Assembly: GCA_009792885.1 (NCBI GenBank)
Contig: WMCF01000173.1
Location: 248,001-312,000 of the forward strand
Direction: 5' to 3'
DNA length: 64,000 nucleotides
Source of the DNA: Eremophila alpestris peregrina
Lineage: Eukaryota; Chordata; Aves; Passeriformes; Alaudidae
The translations under genes were made by a program, and so were the position numbers. Shown piece by piece: positions 34,650 to 46,000 of this stretch (positions are counted from its first letter, which is position 1; every line of letters starts with the position of its first letter). The notes under the pieces were generated by a model. The model ran no database searches and had not been told where the DNA came from. It saw only the letters and a list, made by a program, of their open reading frames with translations.

Positions 34650-35045
34650 GTGATCCGCAAAGCGATGCGAATCAGAAATGAGATTTTTGAAGTCCTAATG
34701 AACCTGATTGCAGGAACATTTATAATCCCCCATGGCTTTAAATGAAATCAGATATAATCAGGAGCTATGGGGAAAGGGAGTGTTTACAGGCAGAGATTGG
34801 GAAGTGCTGCTGTATTAGTAAAGATGCTGCTCCTTCTATTGATGTCTAAAATGATGGATAATGTGAGAATGGCAAATATACTATTTGTCTAATGGCTCTG
34901 CAATTAAATTCCCCTGTAAATGACCCATGCCTCATTTCATCCTAATCTATGGAATTTTGATTGAATTCGTCAGCTCTAATTGAAAAATACTGCACTTTAA
35001 TGTCTGCAGTGCAGTTTCAGGACCGCGCTGGTTTTAATGAGACGG
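34650..35045. promoter_or_regulatory. Candidate conserved non-coding element upstream of GBX2
   Basis: About 400 bases of repeat-free AT-rich sequence with many TAAT/ATTA cores: CCTAATGAACCTGATTGCAG, GTCTAATGGCTCTGCAATTA, CATCCTAATCTATGG, CTAATTGAAAAATAC, GGTTTTAATGAGACGG. It also has a GATATAATCAGG site. It is bounded by T-rich runs. This is the classic look of a developmental enhancer next to a homeobox gene, and one of the strongest candidates here. Confidence 0.5.
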
Positions 35046-38000
35046 TGCCCCTCTGACCTGGGAATATTTTAGACTTTTATTCGGGAAAATTTTTTTTAAA
35101 TTTTTTTTTTTAAACCGGCGGATTTCTCCACTCGATTCCACGGAAAGCCGGGAATGAGAAGAGTGCGTGGGGTTTGCCACCCCCAAACTCTCCGTGGCCA
35201 TGTGTTTGATCAAGGTCCCCTGTAAGGCTCCTAAAATACTCGGACTCCAGTATATAAATATGTATCCACTTAAAATAATTTTTAAAATAGCCCATTTCCC
35301 ATTATCCGAACGAATTTCGGGATAAGAACCGAGATTATGGAAGTAATTTTTTTTTAACTTGCAACGTGTTATTTTTCACCCTTTTAGCCTGTTCTTTTTC
35401 CTTACCCGAAAATCCCGAGCACCTTTAAGTTTGTTGGGGAAAAAAAAAAGGGGGGGGGGAGAGGGAGGAGAAAAGGAGGGAAAAGGGGGAATAAGTGAGG
35501 AAGGACTGGGGGAAATTAAAAAAATAAATAAATAAATAAAACAAAGCAGCATGGAGTGGAAGTGGGGGAACCCCCGGGAGGGGAGCCTGAGGCGCGGGGG
35601 GGGCTGGAAGGAGTTCAAACGGGAACACGGGAAGGAGTTAATGGGATTAAGCGGCGAATGAGGGATTTGGGGGTTGTTTTTGGTTTGCTTTGCTTTTTTT
35701 TTTTTTTTACCCTGTGAAGGAGAGAGGGAGGAGGGAGGGGGTTCCCCGCGGGCACTCGTGGGGCGAGCCCTGCCCCGCCGCCAGCCCTCCTGCTGCCAGC
35801 TCCCAAAATGCTGGGATAAACCCGGAGCCACGCACGGAGCTGCGTCCCCCTTCCCCGGCGGATGGAGGAGTGGGAGCCGCGGCTGCCTCCCTGGTTTTGG
35901 CTCGCACCTGACGCCTGCATCATTAAGAACTCGCTGATTTTTTGGGGAGTAGTTCTACTCAGGGTTTCTTCCCTTGCTCACCTCCCTTTCCTAGAGAAAA
36001 AGAAAAAAAAAAGAAAAAAAATACTTTGAAAGCACTGTAAGGTGAGGTGACTGTGGTGACGTTTCCCACGCAATTAAAATTTCCCCGGCAAATGCAAGAA
36101 TCAGCTCGAGAGAGCCTCTGGAAGCCCGAGTTTTGCTTTGGAGAAAGCCACTGGATTTATGAAACCGGAGCTGTCCCCTCTCTGTGGTGCCAGCGGGAGG
36201 ATGGGCACCAATCCCGAGGAAATCCAGCCCAAAGGGCCGGGAGCAGCTCCCAGGCCCAGCTGCAGGGACGCTCTGCCCTGTGGATTCCCACCTGGAAGGG
36301 CTCGGGCACATCCCAGCCGTCCTTCAGGGCTCCCTTCCTTTCACTTTCTCGCCCCAAAAAGCTGCGTCCTCTCCCTGCCTTGGTTTGGGGGTTTGTGACT
36401 CCGGGAGGGCGTCACACCCAGCCCACCAAACCTGCCCGCTGCAGAGACGCCCCCACATCCCTGCTGCTCCTCCCCTGGAGAGGTTTTTGGGGGCAAAACC
36501 TGCCAGAAGGCACCTGCTCCTCAGCAATGCCCGCTGATGGTGACACGGGAGCGGCGTTTTGGTGCCACTTCTCGAGCTGGGGCCGGGTCTGGTCCCTCGC
36601 CACGGGGGGAAAGGAGCTCCCCTAACCAAACCTGACCCTCTGAAGCCTTGATTTCCACGGTACCTTCAGGTTTAGCCCCCCTGGGAAGGGATCTTGCGGT
36701 GCGGGGGTCCCTCCGTGGGGCTCCCCTCACTCCTGTTCCACTTCCCAGGCACAATCACGCTCCGCTTGCTCCTGCCACAATCAGGGAATCGCCGAGGGGT
36801 TTTTTTTTTTTGTTTTGGGTTTTTTTTTTTTTTTTCCCTCCGGGAGAAAAATCAGCTAATTATGTGCCGAACAAAAAGCCCATTCTTGCCCGAAATAATA
36901 CTCCCGTCCTGCAAAGGCACTTGTTTGTGGGCAAATTTTGAAGGGGGCTGACAATAAAAACAGCTGCAGGAGCGGGGTGTTGGTACACATTTCCATGCCC
37001 CGCCGGATCACCGTGCCTAATTATCTCTGCCCTTCCCGCAACCGAGCGGGGTTTTCCTGAAAAAAGAGGGATTTTTTCCCCCCTCTTCGCTCACGAAAGC
37101 TTTGCTCCTCGCCAGGATCCCAGCCCGCTGCGCTTGGTCAGGGAATGACGCTGGAGGTGTTTTTGGGTTTAGCTCGGTTCCGTCCGTGCTGGATGGAAGG
37201 GGAGGGAGGCAGGAGAGGGCTGCAATTGCCCGGTGGAGCACGGGAAAAGGGGAAAAAGGGAAAAATACGGGAGAGGAGCAGCGGCCACGAAGCATCCACG
37301 GGGAAAATCCCACCCTCTGCGGGGCTGGGAAAAATCCCGAGCGCCGCGCTGCTGCACATATGGTGGCCTCCGCAAGACGGAGCCAGGACATATGGAAATG
37401 AGCTGGATAAGTAAACTTTGCCCAGTCCCTTGAAGTCGGAGATGGGCCCCAAAAGTGTTTGTGCACACACATCACACAACCCCCCCTCCCCATCCCCATC
37501 CCCAGCTGCCTCCATCCCCCGTCCCGCGGCCACTCCTCCGGGAAAAATCCTTCCTGCGGCGCCGGGCGAGAGGGAAACCCCAAAATCCCTGCTGCGGGTG
37601 ACCCCAAAAGCTGCATCCAGGCAGGGATGGGGAGCCAGATGCAGGAGCGGGCAGCAAAATCTGCGCCGAGGCCCGAAAGCAATAACCTGCCCTCCCCTCT
37701 AATTGTCTCTGCCGAGAAAAGAACGTTTTCAGATGGTGGCCGAGGAATAAACTGACCCAGATATCCGGGCACGGGGCGGGGGCAGCTCCCGGGCCCGCGT
37801 TTGGGGATGACAGAGAGATTTGGGAGCGGGAATTAGCAGGGGAAAGGTATTTTGGGGTGACGGGGGGCTGAAAATGCCACTCGCGAGGGCTGGGCGGGAG
37901 GTTGGGACCCAAATCCCACAGGGCTCGTTTTGGGGCGGTAAAAGCTTTGGGAGGGAGGTCCTGTGGGATGTGCGGAGGTTGGGGGGTGCCCGGCAGAGAG

Positions 38001-38429
38001 GGGTCGGATTCGGGGGACAGAACGTGCTTGTCCCACCCCTGGCACCCCCGCACCAGCAGCCACCCCGCCGCGGGGATGGCACCTTCCTGCCCCCAGCGCG
38101 ACATCTGCCACCCTCCCCTGGAAAACACGGGCATCAATTAGCTGGGAACCAGCGGCAGGTCATTAAGAGCTTCCCAAGCCGGCAGGCCGGGCAGGAGCGG
38201 GATCTCCTGCTGATCCGTAGCTTTTGGGGGACCCTCCCCCCGGCCAAAAGCCACTTGGAGGCAGGGTTTGTCTGCAGAGCCCCCCCAAAGCCAAGCCCAG
38301 GGGCACAGCCAGCACCATTGTCCCGGGAACACTTCAACTTCCCAAAGGCAGGAGGGATCCCACCCCCAGTCAACTCCCCTCCTTTCTCTTTTTTTTGGCC
38401 CCCCCCTTTTTTTTTTTTTTTTTCCCACT

Positions 38430-38850
38430 TAATTTTATTTTCCAAACCACTTGATCTTTGCTTGGGAACCTCCATTAATTGCCTGGGTTTGCCTCTTCGC
38501 CTGGTCCCTTTATCATTATTTATGGCCTTTGAAATTGTGTAAAGTTCCCTTGACGTTCAATTTACAAGTTTGGGGGCTTTCTTTTTTTTTTTTTTTTTTT
38601 TTTTTTCCCCCTTTTTTTTTTTTTTTTTGTCCCAGCTTTTGTCCTCGCCAAAGACATCGTGTTGGAAAAGGCTTTGAGCCGGCCAACATGAGAAGCTCGC
38701 TGGAGAAAAGGGAGCAGCCCCTCCATCGCTTTTAATTCCGCCGTGTTGCTGAATGGCTCTTTTACATAATTGCAGAAGCAATTTCAAAGCCAAGCCAGGG
38801 GCTGACTTTACCCAGAACCACATGGAGCCTATTTGGGGGCTTTTCAAGAA
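38430..38850. promoter_or_regulatory. Candidate proximal conserved element of GBX2
   Basis: Two unique blocks (38430-38580 and 38640-38850) flank two long T runs (38583-38627). They include CTCCATTAATTGCCTGGG, TTATCATTATTTATGGCC, TTTTACATAATTGCAG and CGCTTTTAATTCCGCCG. They lie 0.2-0.6 kb upstream of the CpG-island promoter, so they may be proximal control elements. Confidence 0.42.
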
Positions 38851-39009
38851 AAAAAAAAAAAAAAGGAAAAAAAAGAAGGGGAAAAAAAAAAAGAAGAAGG
38901 GGAAAAGAAGAGTGGGGAGAGTGAATTGCAAATCAGAAGGAGCAGGTTTTGGGGACAGGGGTGTCGGGGGCGGGGATGTCCCGGCGCTGCCATCCCAGCG
39001 CGGGGCGCC

Positions 39010-39110
39010 TCCAGGGGGCGGGGCCGAGGGGCGGGGCCTGCGCGCCGAGCCACGCCCCCCCTCCCCTCCTCGGCCAATGGGCGGCGGCGGCGGCGGCCAC
39101 GTGGGGCGGG
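39010..39110 (+). promoter_or_regulatory. GBX2 core promoter: GC boxes, CCAAT box, E-box
   Basis: Two GC boxes (GGGGCGGGGCC, 39014-39038), a CCAAT box (CGGCCAATGGGCGG, CCAAT at 39074-39078) and a CACGTG E-box at 39098-39103 sit 300-380 bases before the GBX2 ATG. There is no TATA box. The whole region to beyond 40.7 kb is CpG-dense, the usual layout for this gene. Confidence 0.65.
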
Positions 39111-39396
39111 CCGGTTCCCAGGCGGCCAAAATGTGAATGGGCCGGGCGCGCGGGCGGGCAGAGCGGCGGCGGCGGCTCCGCGGGGGCGCAGGGCGCGGGC
39201 GGGGCGGCCCCGATGTGCGGGCGGCCGCCGAGCTGTCGGGCCGCGGCCCCGCTCCGCCCCGGCTCTGCCCCGCGCTGAGGGCGCCAGGGACGCCGCCGCC
39301 GCCGCCGCCGCCGCCGAGCAGCGGCAGCAGCAGGAGGAGGAGGAGGAAGAGGAAGGTGCTCGCTCGCTCGCTCGCTCCCGCCGCCGCCGCTCCGGC

Positions 39397-39907
39397 ATGA
39401 GCGCGGCTTTCCAGCCCTCGCTGATGATGATGCAGCGCCCGCTGGGAAGCAGCACGGCCTTCAGCATCGACTCGCTGATCGGCAGCCCCCCGCCGCCCGC
39501 CCCCGGGCACTTCGTGTACACCGGCTACCCCATGTTCATGCCCTACCGGCCCGTGGTGCTGCCGCCGCCGCCGCCGCCGCCGCCCGCGCTGCCGCAGGGC
39601 GCTCTGCAGCCAGCGCTGCCCCCCGCGCACCCGCACCACCACCAGCTGCCCAGCCTGCCCGCCGGCTTCTGCTCCAGCCTGGCGCAGGGCATGGCGCTCA
39701 CCTCCACGCTCATGGCCACGCTGCCCGGCACCTTCCCCGCCTCCCCGCAGCACCAGGAGGCCGCCAGGAAGTTCGCGCCCCCGGGCAACTTCGAGAAAGC
39801 CGAGGGGATACCCCCGGACGGCGGCGGCGACGATGGCAAAGCCTTCCTGGGCAAGGACGGCGCCCTGCTGCCCTTCCCCGCCGCCGACGCCGTCCAGGCT
39901 TCCCTCG
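39397..39907 (+). CDS. GBX2: GBX2 exon 1
   Basis: Starts at CGGCATGAGC and ends at CTCG|GTGAGT in phase 1, coding residues 1-170 plus one base. It contains the eh1 motif, the proline run and the conserved [20 protein letters not shown] segment. Confidence 0.96.
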
Positions 39908-40770
39908 GTGAGTGAGCGCCGGGGGGGGACCGGGGGCGGCTGCCCGGGATGGGGGGGATCGGGAGATGGGGAGGGGGGCTCCGGGAGGGGACAGGGCCGG
40001 CCCCGGGGGCCGCAGGGCCGAGGAGAAAGGGAGGGGAGGGCTGAGCTCCCTCCGCCGCTCGGGAAGCGATCGGTAAAATCAATGCACCCAAAGATGCGCC
40101 GGCAAAGGAAAAAAAAGATTGATAAAAAGAAAAGAACGAAGAACCCCCAAGCCATCAATTTCGGGGTGATGGAGCGGCAGGGCGGGGGGAATGGCGCGGC
40201 ACGGAGGGTGCGGGATGCTAACGAGAGGCCTCTGCTTCCTTCCCAGCCGGGGCTCTCCGGGGCCAGGGCAAGGAGGACCCCAAAGCGGAGGAGGATGCGA
40301 AAGGCAAGGATGAAAGTTTCTCCATGGACAGCGATCTAGATTATAGCTCGGACGACAACATCCCCGGCCAGGCGGCTCACAAGGAAGAGGACTCTGGCAA
40401 CGCGCTCGAGGAAAACCCCCAGAACCCCCCCAATTCCACCAACACCACGTCCACGGGCAAAAACCGGCGGAGGCGAACAGCCTTCACCAGCGAGCAGCTG
40501 CTGGAGCTGGAGAAGGAGTTCCACTGCAAAAAGTACCTGTCCCTGACCGAGAGGTCCCAGATCGCTCACGCCCTCAAACTCAGCGAGGTGCAGGTGAAAA
40601 TCTGGTTCCAGAACAGGCGGGCGAAATGGAAACGGGTCAAAGCGGGCAACGCCAACTCCAAGACAGGGGAACCTTCCCGGAACCCCAAGATCGTGGTGCC
40701 CATCCCGGTGCACGTCAGCAGGTTCGCGATCAGGAGTCAGCACCAGCAGCTGGAGCAAGCCCGACCCTGA
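39397..40770 (+). CDS. GBX2: GBX2: gastrulation brain homeobox 2 (join of two exons)
   Basis: Exons 39397-39907 and 40247-40770 give 1,035 bases, 344 residues plus TGA; human GBX2 is 348. Residues 22-28 are the eh1-like Groucho/TLE-binding motif FSIDSLI, followed by a proline-rich region (eight prolines at 56-63) and a His-rich stretch near 78-82. Residues 243-302 are a complete homeodomain with WFQNRR and Gln50. The C-terminus is the characteristic [18 protein letters not shown] tail. From family knowledge GBX2 is a nuclear DNA-binding repressor that sets the midbrain-hindbrain boundary against OTX2 and acts in thalamus, ear and neural crest. The start is the ATG beginning [19 protein letters not shown], the conserved family N-terminus, although the frame is open upstream to 38833. 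The promoter is a CpG island with CCAAT and GC boxes. Nothing looks damaged. Confidence 0.97.
39908..40246 (+). other. GBX2 intron, G-rich at its start
   Basis: A 339-base intron, GTGAGT to TTCCCAG. The first 90 bases hold several runs of four to eight G (CCGGGGGGGGACCGGGGGCG, GGGGGGGATCGGG) with quadruplex potential on the transcript strand. Confidence 0.8.
40247..40770 (+). CDS. GBX2: GBX2 exon 2, homeodomain
   Basis: The acceptor is CCTTCCCAG and the stop is TGA 40768-40770. It starts with [20 protein letters not shown], has the acidic DLDYSSDDN segment, and carries the homeodomain at 40462-40641 ([20 protein letters not shown] to [10 protein letters not shown]). Confidence 0.97.
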
Positions 40771-41689
40771 GCTCTCCCTCCTCCTCCTGCGCTCAGACCC
40801 TCCGGTTTTTAAAGGGAAAAGTTTCCAACCCGGGGTTTGAAGGCAACCCACCCGAATGAAAACAAAAACCAGAGAAGAAAAGAAAAACCCAACCAAGCAG
40901 AAAAAAAAACAACAACAAAAACCACCACGAAAAACTAAACCGACGTGAAAAAAAAAAAAAAAATAAAACCCCGCGCGAGCGCACGGCAAATCCCCTCCAG
41001 GAGCGAACTTTAAAGCGAAACTTTCCACTCGCCGCGAGGGGAAGGGGCTTGGAAACTGTTTGGGTTCGGAGCAGGGATATCCCACGCTGGGAGAGACACA
41101 CAAACACCCCTCCCCCCACACACACACACACAGATATTTATTGCGAGGCTGCCCCGCTTTGGACGCGCCGGTGCTGCCCTGGGCACGGCGGACGGGAGCG
41201 GTGCCGGTGCTGGATCCCCCTCTCCAGAGCATCCCCAGCGAAACCCGCCGCGCCTTTTGCCACCTTTGGGGCTTGCTTTCTTATTCGGGGGCGAAAGGTA
41301 AAAAAAAAAAAACAACAACACGAAAACAAAAAGACAAGAGAACAAAACAAAAAACCGAAAGAAAACTCAGAGTTTCATTTCACGCCTTTTTTATTGTTTG
41401 GTTTTATTGCCGATGGCTGAGTGGCAGGCACTGGGGAATGAGTTCTTAAATCTTCTTTTCTTTTTTTTTTTCTTTTTTTTTCTTTTTTTTGCCTGGCTTT
41501 CTGTCGATTTGGTTTGCCTATTCCAAGCCATGTTTAAAGGAGAGAAAAGGGGCAGGGGGGTGGGGAGTGGGAAAGGCAAAAAAAAAGGAAAAAAAAAAGC
41601 AGCACGATCTTCACTATTGTGTTTAATTTATTTCAATGTAGCTTATTTCCTTATAAGTTATGAAATTTAAAAGCAAACTAAGTCTTGTG

Positions 41690-41695
41690 AATAAA
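41690..41695 (+). terminator. GBX2 poly(A) signal AATAAA
   Basis: GTGAATAAAAACC lies 920 bases after the stop, at the end of an AT-rich 3' UTR stretch (TTTAATTTATTTCAATGTAG). A hexamer at about 40962-40967 lies inside an A run and is less convincing. Confidence 0.55.
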
Positions 41696-42303
41696 AACCG
41701 ACAAAGAAACAAAAAATACTTTAAAAAATGACAAAAAACCAAAAATGCCCTCCAGCCCCCGGCTGTTCTGTCCAGGATTTGGCGTTGAGCTGATTTTCTT
41801 TTCCCCTCCTGCCGGAGCGGAGCGATGCTGCTTTCGCCTGTATTTTTGTTTTTTGGTTTCTTTTTTTTCTTGTGCAAAGCCACATTTATTGCCGGGGAGG
41901 GGGGAGCCGGGTGGAGGAAAACTTTCTATTTATCTTTTTCTTTTATTATTATTTATTTCCTTTTTATTGAGAGATGCGAAAGCTGGGGGAAAAAGAAGCT
42001 GTTTATGTGTGACTAAACGGGGACGGCCGCGGGGGTGGGGGGCAGGAGCAGCCCCACATCCTCCCCCGGCAGCCGGAGGGGCCCCAGCCCCCGCTTTGGG
42101 GGTCCAGCCGCTGCCCCCAGCCCCGCGTTTTGGGGGTGCTGCCGCCTCTCTCACCCCCCAGCCCCTGGTTTGGGGGTCCGGGCGCTCCCCCGGGCCCGTT
42201 TTTGGGGGTGCAGCCGCTCGCCCCCAGCCCCGCGCCCGTTTTGGCCGCGCCGGGGCCGGATCGGGGCTGGGAGGGGTCGGGGCTGAAGGGTCCCGCGTCC
42301 CCC

Positions 42304-42345
42304 CCTTCCCTTCCCTTCCCTTCCCTTCCCTTCCCGCGTTCCTTT
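42304..42345 (+). repeat. (TTCCC)n microsatellite
   Basis: About seven tandem TTCCC units ending at TTCCCGCG. Confidence 0.85.
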
Positions 42346-43289
42346 CATCCCCTTTTTTTTTTTTTTTTCCCTCCCCATTATCCGCATCCCGGCTCCATCC
42401 GTGCCGGTGCCACCGCGACATCGGCGGCGGCGATTTGGAATTTAAAATGAAATTTTCCCGAGGAAATCGGAGTGCCGGAGGATGTATATGTGTGTGTGTG
42501 GGAGGGGGGGGTGTCTATTAAAATTAAATAATTAAACCGGGAGGGTTCATTCGGTCCCGGGACAGGCTCCCAGCCTTGGCCGTGTCACATCGCTCGCGCT
42601 TCATCATTTATTTATTATAATTATAATAATTAATGCTGTTGATATTATTTTATTTGGGTCGGGGGGGGGAATGTGGCGGCGGCTCCGGGGGTGCTGCCCA
42701 GGCGGGGGTCCCCAAAAAGGCACAGCCCCGGTCAGCATCGCCGCCGGCCCCACGGGCAGCCGCGGACACGCGGGGAGCAGCGGGGAAACACGCGCAATTC
42801 CAGCCTTTTCTGCTTAAAAAAAAACCCGGAATATTCATAATAACGATGATCATAATTTTTTTTTGTTTCGTCCGTGCGCGGGAGCCGCGGGACACGCGTG
42901 GGACAAACGCACCCGTGTCACATCCCCGCGCCTCGGCTACCCCGGCGCTGCTTCTAAAAAAAAATTATCTCTGGAAGTGCTTGGATTTATTTCGGATGTT
43001 TCTGGGTGCGCGGGGGATGCTGCCCGGCCCCTCGGGCCCCCAAAACGGGGCGCGCCCCCGCGCTGGCTGTGCCCCCTCCCGGGAGTGTGAGTGCGGTATT
43101 TTAGGGAGAATCAGCTGCTCCTCACCCCCGTCCCCCCCGGGCATCCCTCCCTGTGCAAGCCCCGGGCAGTGGGAAGTTGTTTCCTCGGCGGGTTGGGGTC
43201 CCGCTGCCCCCCCTTTATCCCAGGAGCGGGGCTGGAGGGGGAAGCCCCGGGCCGGGGGCCGGAGGAGAAGGAGATAAACAAGCGAGGGG

Positions 43290-43720
43290 GTTGATAGCTG
43301 TCATCATCACCATCATCATGGCTTTCATTTGGCTGCCTAATGAGTCAGATCACAGGCAGAGAGAAAAATTGTCAATCGCCCAGGCTCTAATGAATTTTTT
43401 TGCAAATTGTAATCAAGCCAGGCCGTCTCAGCTCGCTGATTAATGAGACCCAGGAGGCCCGGCCAGCACCTCAGCTTTTTATTCCATCCCGTCCTCCCTG
43501 CACTAAATTAACAGCAACTTGTCTGAGCTTCAAATTAACTCCCAATGATTAATTCTGATGGGGGGGTCTGAAGAATAGCTCGTCCTAATAGGCACTGGCC
43601 TCTGATGCTGTTTGAAATTAATACACTTCCCCTTTGGCTGCCGGCTTTAATCCAAGGTTGGGTTTTGACATCACTATATTTGTTGTTACAATAAATTCCT
43701 CTTACATCTGCAGATCAAAT
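43290..43720. promoter_or_regulatory. Candidate conserved non-coding element downstream of GBX2
   Basis: Repeat-free block in otherwise CpG-rich DNA: GCTGCCTAATGAGTCAGATC, AAATTGTCAATCGCCCAGGC, TCTAATGAATTTTTTTGC, GCAAATTGTAATCAAGCC, CTCGCTGATTAATGAGACC, AATGATTAATTCTGATGG, GTCCTAATAGGCACTGGCC. The density of TAAT and TGATTAAT sites is high and the boundaries are abrupt. A strong candidate GBX2 enhancer; no alignment was made. Confidence 0.5.
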
Positions 43721-44689
43721 AATTGCGGTGCTCGGGGAGCGCGGCGGAGCCGAGCTCGGAGGGGATGGAGAGCCGCCCGCTCCTCTCCCCCTCGCCCCGA
43801 GCCAGCCTCGGCGAAACCCCGGGGTTAGATTGATCCAGAAATGTGCATTTTTAAGGCTCGGCAGCGGCGGGATGCGGCGGCCGGAGGAGGCGACCCCTCC
43901 TCAGCGGGGCTGGGATGGCGCTGCCTCGCTCTTAAATAAGACATCAGCGCCTTTAAATCCCCCCCTCCGCCACCCTCTCGCCGCAGTGACCCGGCAAACT
44001 CCGCCACGCCGGGGCTGCGGCAGAGACCCCGCAAACTCAGCCCGGCCCGGGGGTGGCAGCTCCCGCCTCGGTTCTGCTCGTAGGACTTAATTGGTGTAAT
44101 TATTTCAGCCGGGACCGGCCGGGCCGGGGCTTTCTGTGCCTTTTAGCTGCCCCTGCTGGCCCCGGGGATGCGACAAGGACCTTTGGGTCCCGGCCGGGGG
44201 GTGCTGGGGCATCCCCCCCGATCCTCCCCCGGAGCGGGGCTGACCCGGCCAGAGAGAGGGGCGAGGGGCTCTGCACTGCCTCGGGAATGCCCTCCCGAAG
44301 GACTGAGCATCCTTCGACGGGTGGGATGTGCCCCCCACCCCTGAGGTGTCCCACGGGGCCGTGTCCATCTCCGTGGGCCAGCGGAGGGCGATGGGGCCGC
44401 CGGGGTGAATCCCCTCCGTCACCGCCATAAAGCACCCGGCACCCCGACGCACAAAAGCAACACCATATGCACGAAGACAACCTGTATGAATTATAAATTG
44501 CATCGTAAAAATTGATTGCCTATCCCAACCCTTCGGAAACACGGGAGGGGGCGGGGACCCCCCCCGCGGCCGGGACAGGGAGGGGACGCTGAGAGCGGCC
44601 ACCCCGTGTCCCCCGTGGGTGCCGGGTCCCTTCCGTCCCCTCCCGCCGCCGCGGGATGCTCGCCCGCCCCTTGCTTGCTCTTTTCTCCC

Positions 44690-44930
44690 TCCCGCTACGC
44701 CTGGACCATAGAGAGCCTTAATCTATTTATTTCAAGCCACTTCATCCTCTCTCCCGCTTTTGTCCCGGCCCCAGCCTCTGGCTTTGTGGCAGGACCGCGG
44801 AGGTTTTAAAAGCCCCTTCCCCTATAGTTTGAGGTCTCCTTGGCTGCCTGAATTACAATGGCTAAAACAGGATTACACTGACCTGATCCTATTAAACTCG
44901 CCAATCGATCTGTGCCGCCCTCCCTCCGGC
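44690..44930. promoter_or_regulatory. Candidate conserved non-coding element
   Basis: Contains GAGAGCCTTAATCTATTTAT, CTGCCTGAATTACAATGGCT, AAACAGGATTACACTGACC and ATTAAACTCGCCAATCGATC inside GC-rich flanks. AAACAGGATTA is an OTX/PITX-like site (GGATTA). Suggested regulatory block. Confidence 0.4.
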
Positions 44931-45739
44931 TCCGCCAACTTACTCGCCCAACTTTCCCCAGGGCTCAGCCTGGGAAGAGGGAGAAGCCAAAGGCCGCCTT
45001 TCCGAGCAGGCCCGATGGAGGAAGGGAGGAAGGATGCAGGGATGGAGGCTACTTTTGTTTTCTTGGTTTGTTGCTTTTTTTTTTTTTTTTTTTTTTAATG
45101 GAGCCACGTGGATTTTAAGCCTCTGCTTCATCTCCCAGAATCTCGGCTCCGAATTAAAAGGCGGCGTTTCCTCGGTGCCTCTGACTCAGCTCCGGCAGCA
45201 GATTGAGTCAAATCCGTAAAACCATGAGGAAAAGGGGTATTTTAGCTAAAAGCAAAACGATTCTACGGAGTGCCCGCAGAATCCCGTAGAATTTGTGTAG
45301 ATTTTAGCCAGGAGCAATAACCCTGCGGTAAGGGGGGATGGTGGGGCCGCGTTCCTTCTGCAGACAACCCGGGGAAAACCCTGGGAACGCGGAGCCTCCA
45401 TCCCTCCGTGCCACCACAGGGCAGCGCCCGGGGCCGGGGCAGGGCCCTGAGCATCTCCCGCGTCCCCTCCGCGCTCGGAGCGAGTCCCTGGTCCCTTGGA
45501 TGTGGCCCGGGAGCGGGGACAGAGCGGCGCGGCCGCAGCTCCGGGCTCCGCTGCAGCGGCGGTACCGGGGGATGCTCCGCGCCGGCATCTGCGGGGGAAC
45601 GGGAATTCATCCCCATCTCAGTCCCCCGGGAAAATAATTACCAGACAGGGGGACCGACTGGAAAGGGCAGTAAAGCACGGGGTGTTTAGGCTGCCCTGCC
45701 GGGATGCCCGGATTGGCGGCGAGGGGCCGGAATGAGCGG

Positions 45740-46000
45740 CGGAGGGCCCATTGCTGGCTGCGGGGGAGCGCTTTTAATGCTCACATCCTATTAATTAACG
45801 GAGCAAAAGACAAGCCGGGGATTCCCATTTATAATTTTCCAGGAGAGTGTTACCAACAGCGAGGAGCTGACTGTGTGGTGCCAAGTGCCTGGAGCTCCCA
45901 AGCTCCTCTAAAAGGCGCCAATACCCCAAAAATGGCCTCCCCAAAAGGACCATTAGCAGTGATATAATTTTATTTTAAGGTTAGCATGTCTTGATACTAC
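45740..46000. promoter_or_regulatory. Candidate conserved non-coding element
   Basis: Contains CGCTTTTAATGCTCACATCC, CTATTAATTAACGGAGC, CCATTTATAATTTTCC and ACCATTAGCAGTGATATAAT. AT-rich and repeat-free between GC-rich flanks. Inference from motif texture. Confidence 0.35.

Larger units (their letters stand above)
31668..38990. other. Intergenic region ASB18 - GBX2
   Basis: No coding exon recognised. It holds simple repeats clustered at 31.7-33.8 kb and repeat-poor candidate regulatory blocks (33.82-34.06, 34.65-35.05, 38.43-38.85 kb). Between 35.4 and 38.3 kb the DNA is CpG-containing and GC-rich, without a gene signal I can support. Confidence 0.6.
38950..40780. other. CpG island covering GBX2
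   Basis: CpG dinucleotides are near-undepleted from about 38950 through both GBX2 exons. A (GCC)n run lies in the 5' leader at 39290-39316. Developmental-gene CpG islands of this type are typical Polycomb targets (established knowledge). Confidence 0.75.

Noticed and set aside
38833..39396. In-frame upstream extension of GBX2 to an ATG at 38833
   Set aside because: The extension codes for poly-Lys then GC-driven Arg/Gly/Ala sequence and runs through the GC-box and CCAAT promoter. The family N-terminus begins at 39397.
38557..40158. 533-codon open frame on the minus strand across GBX2
   Set aside because: It is antisense to a certain homeobox gene in GC-rich DNA where stops are rare. The product is low-complexity Pro/Arg/Gly with no family resemblance.
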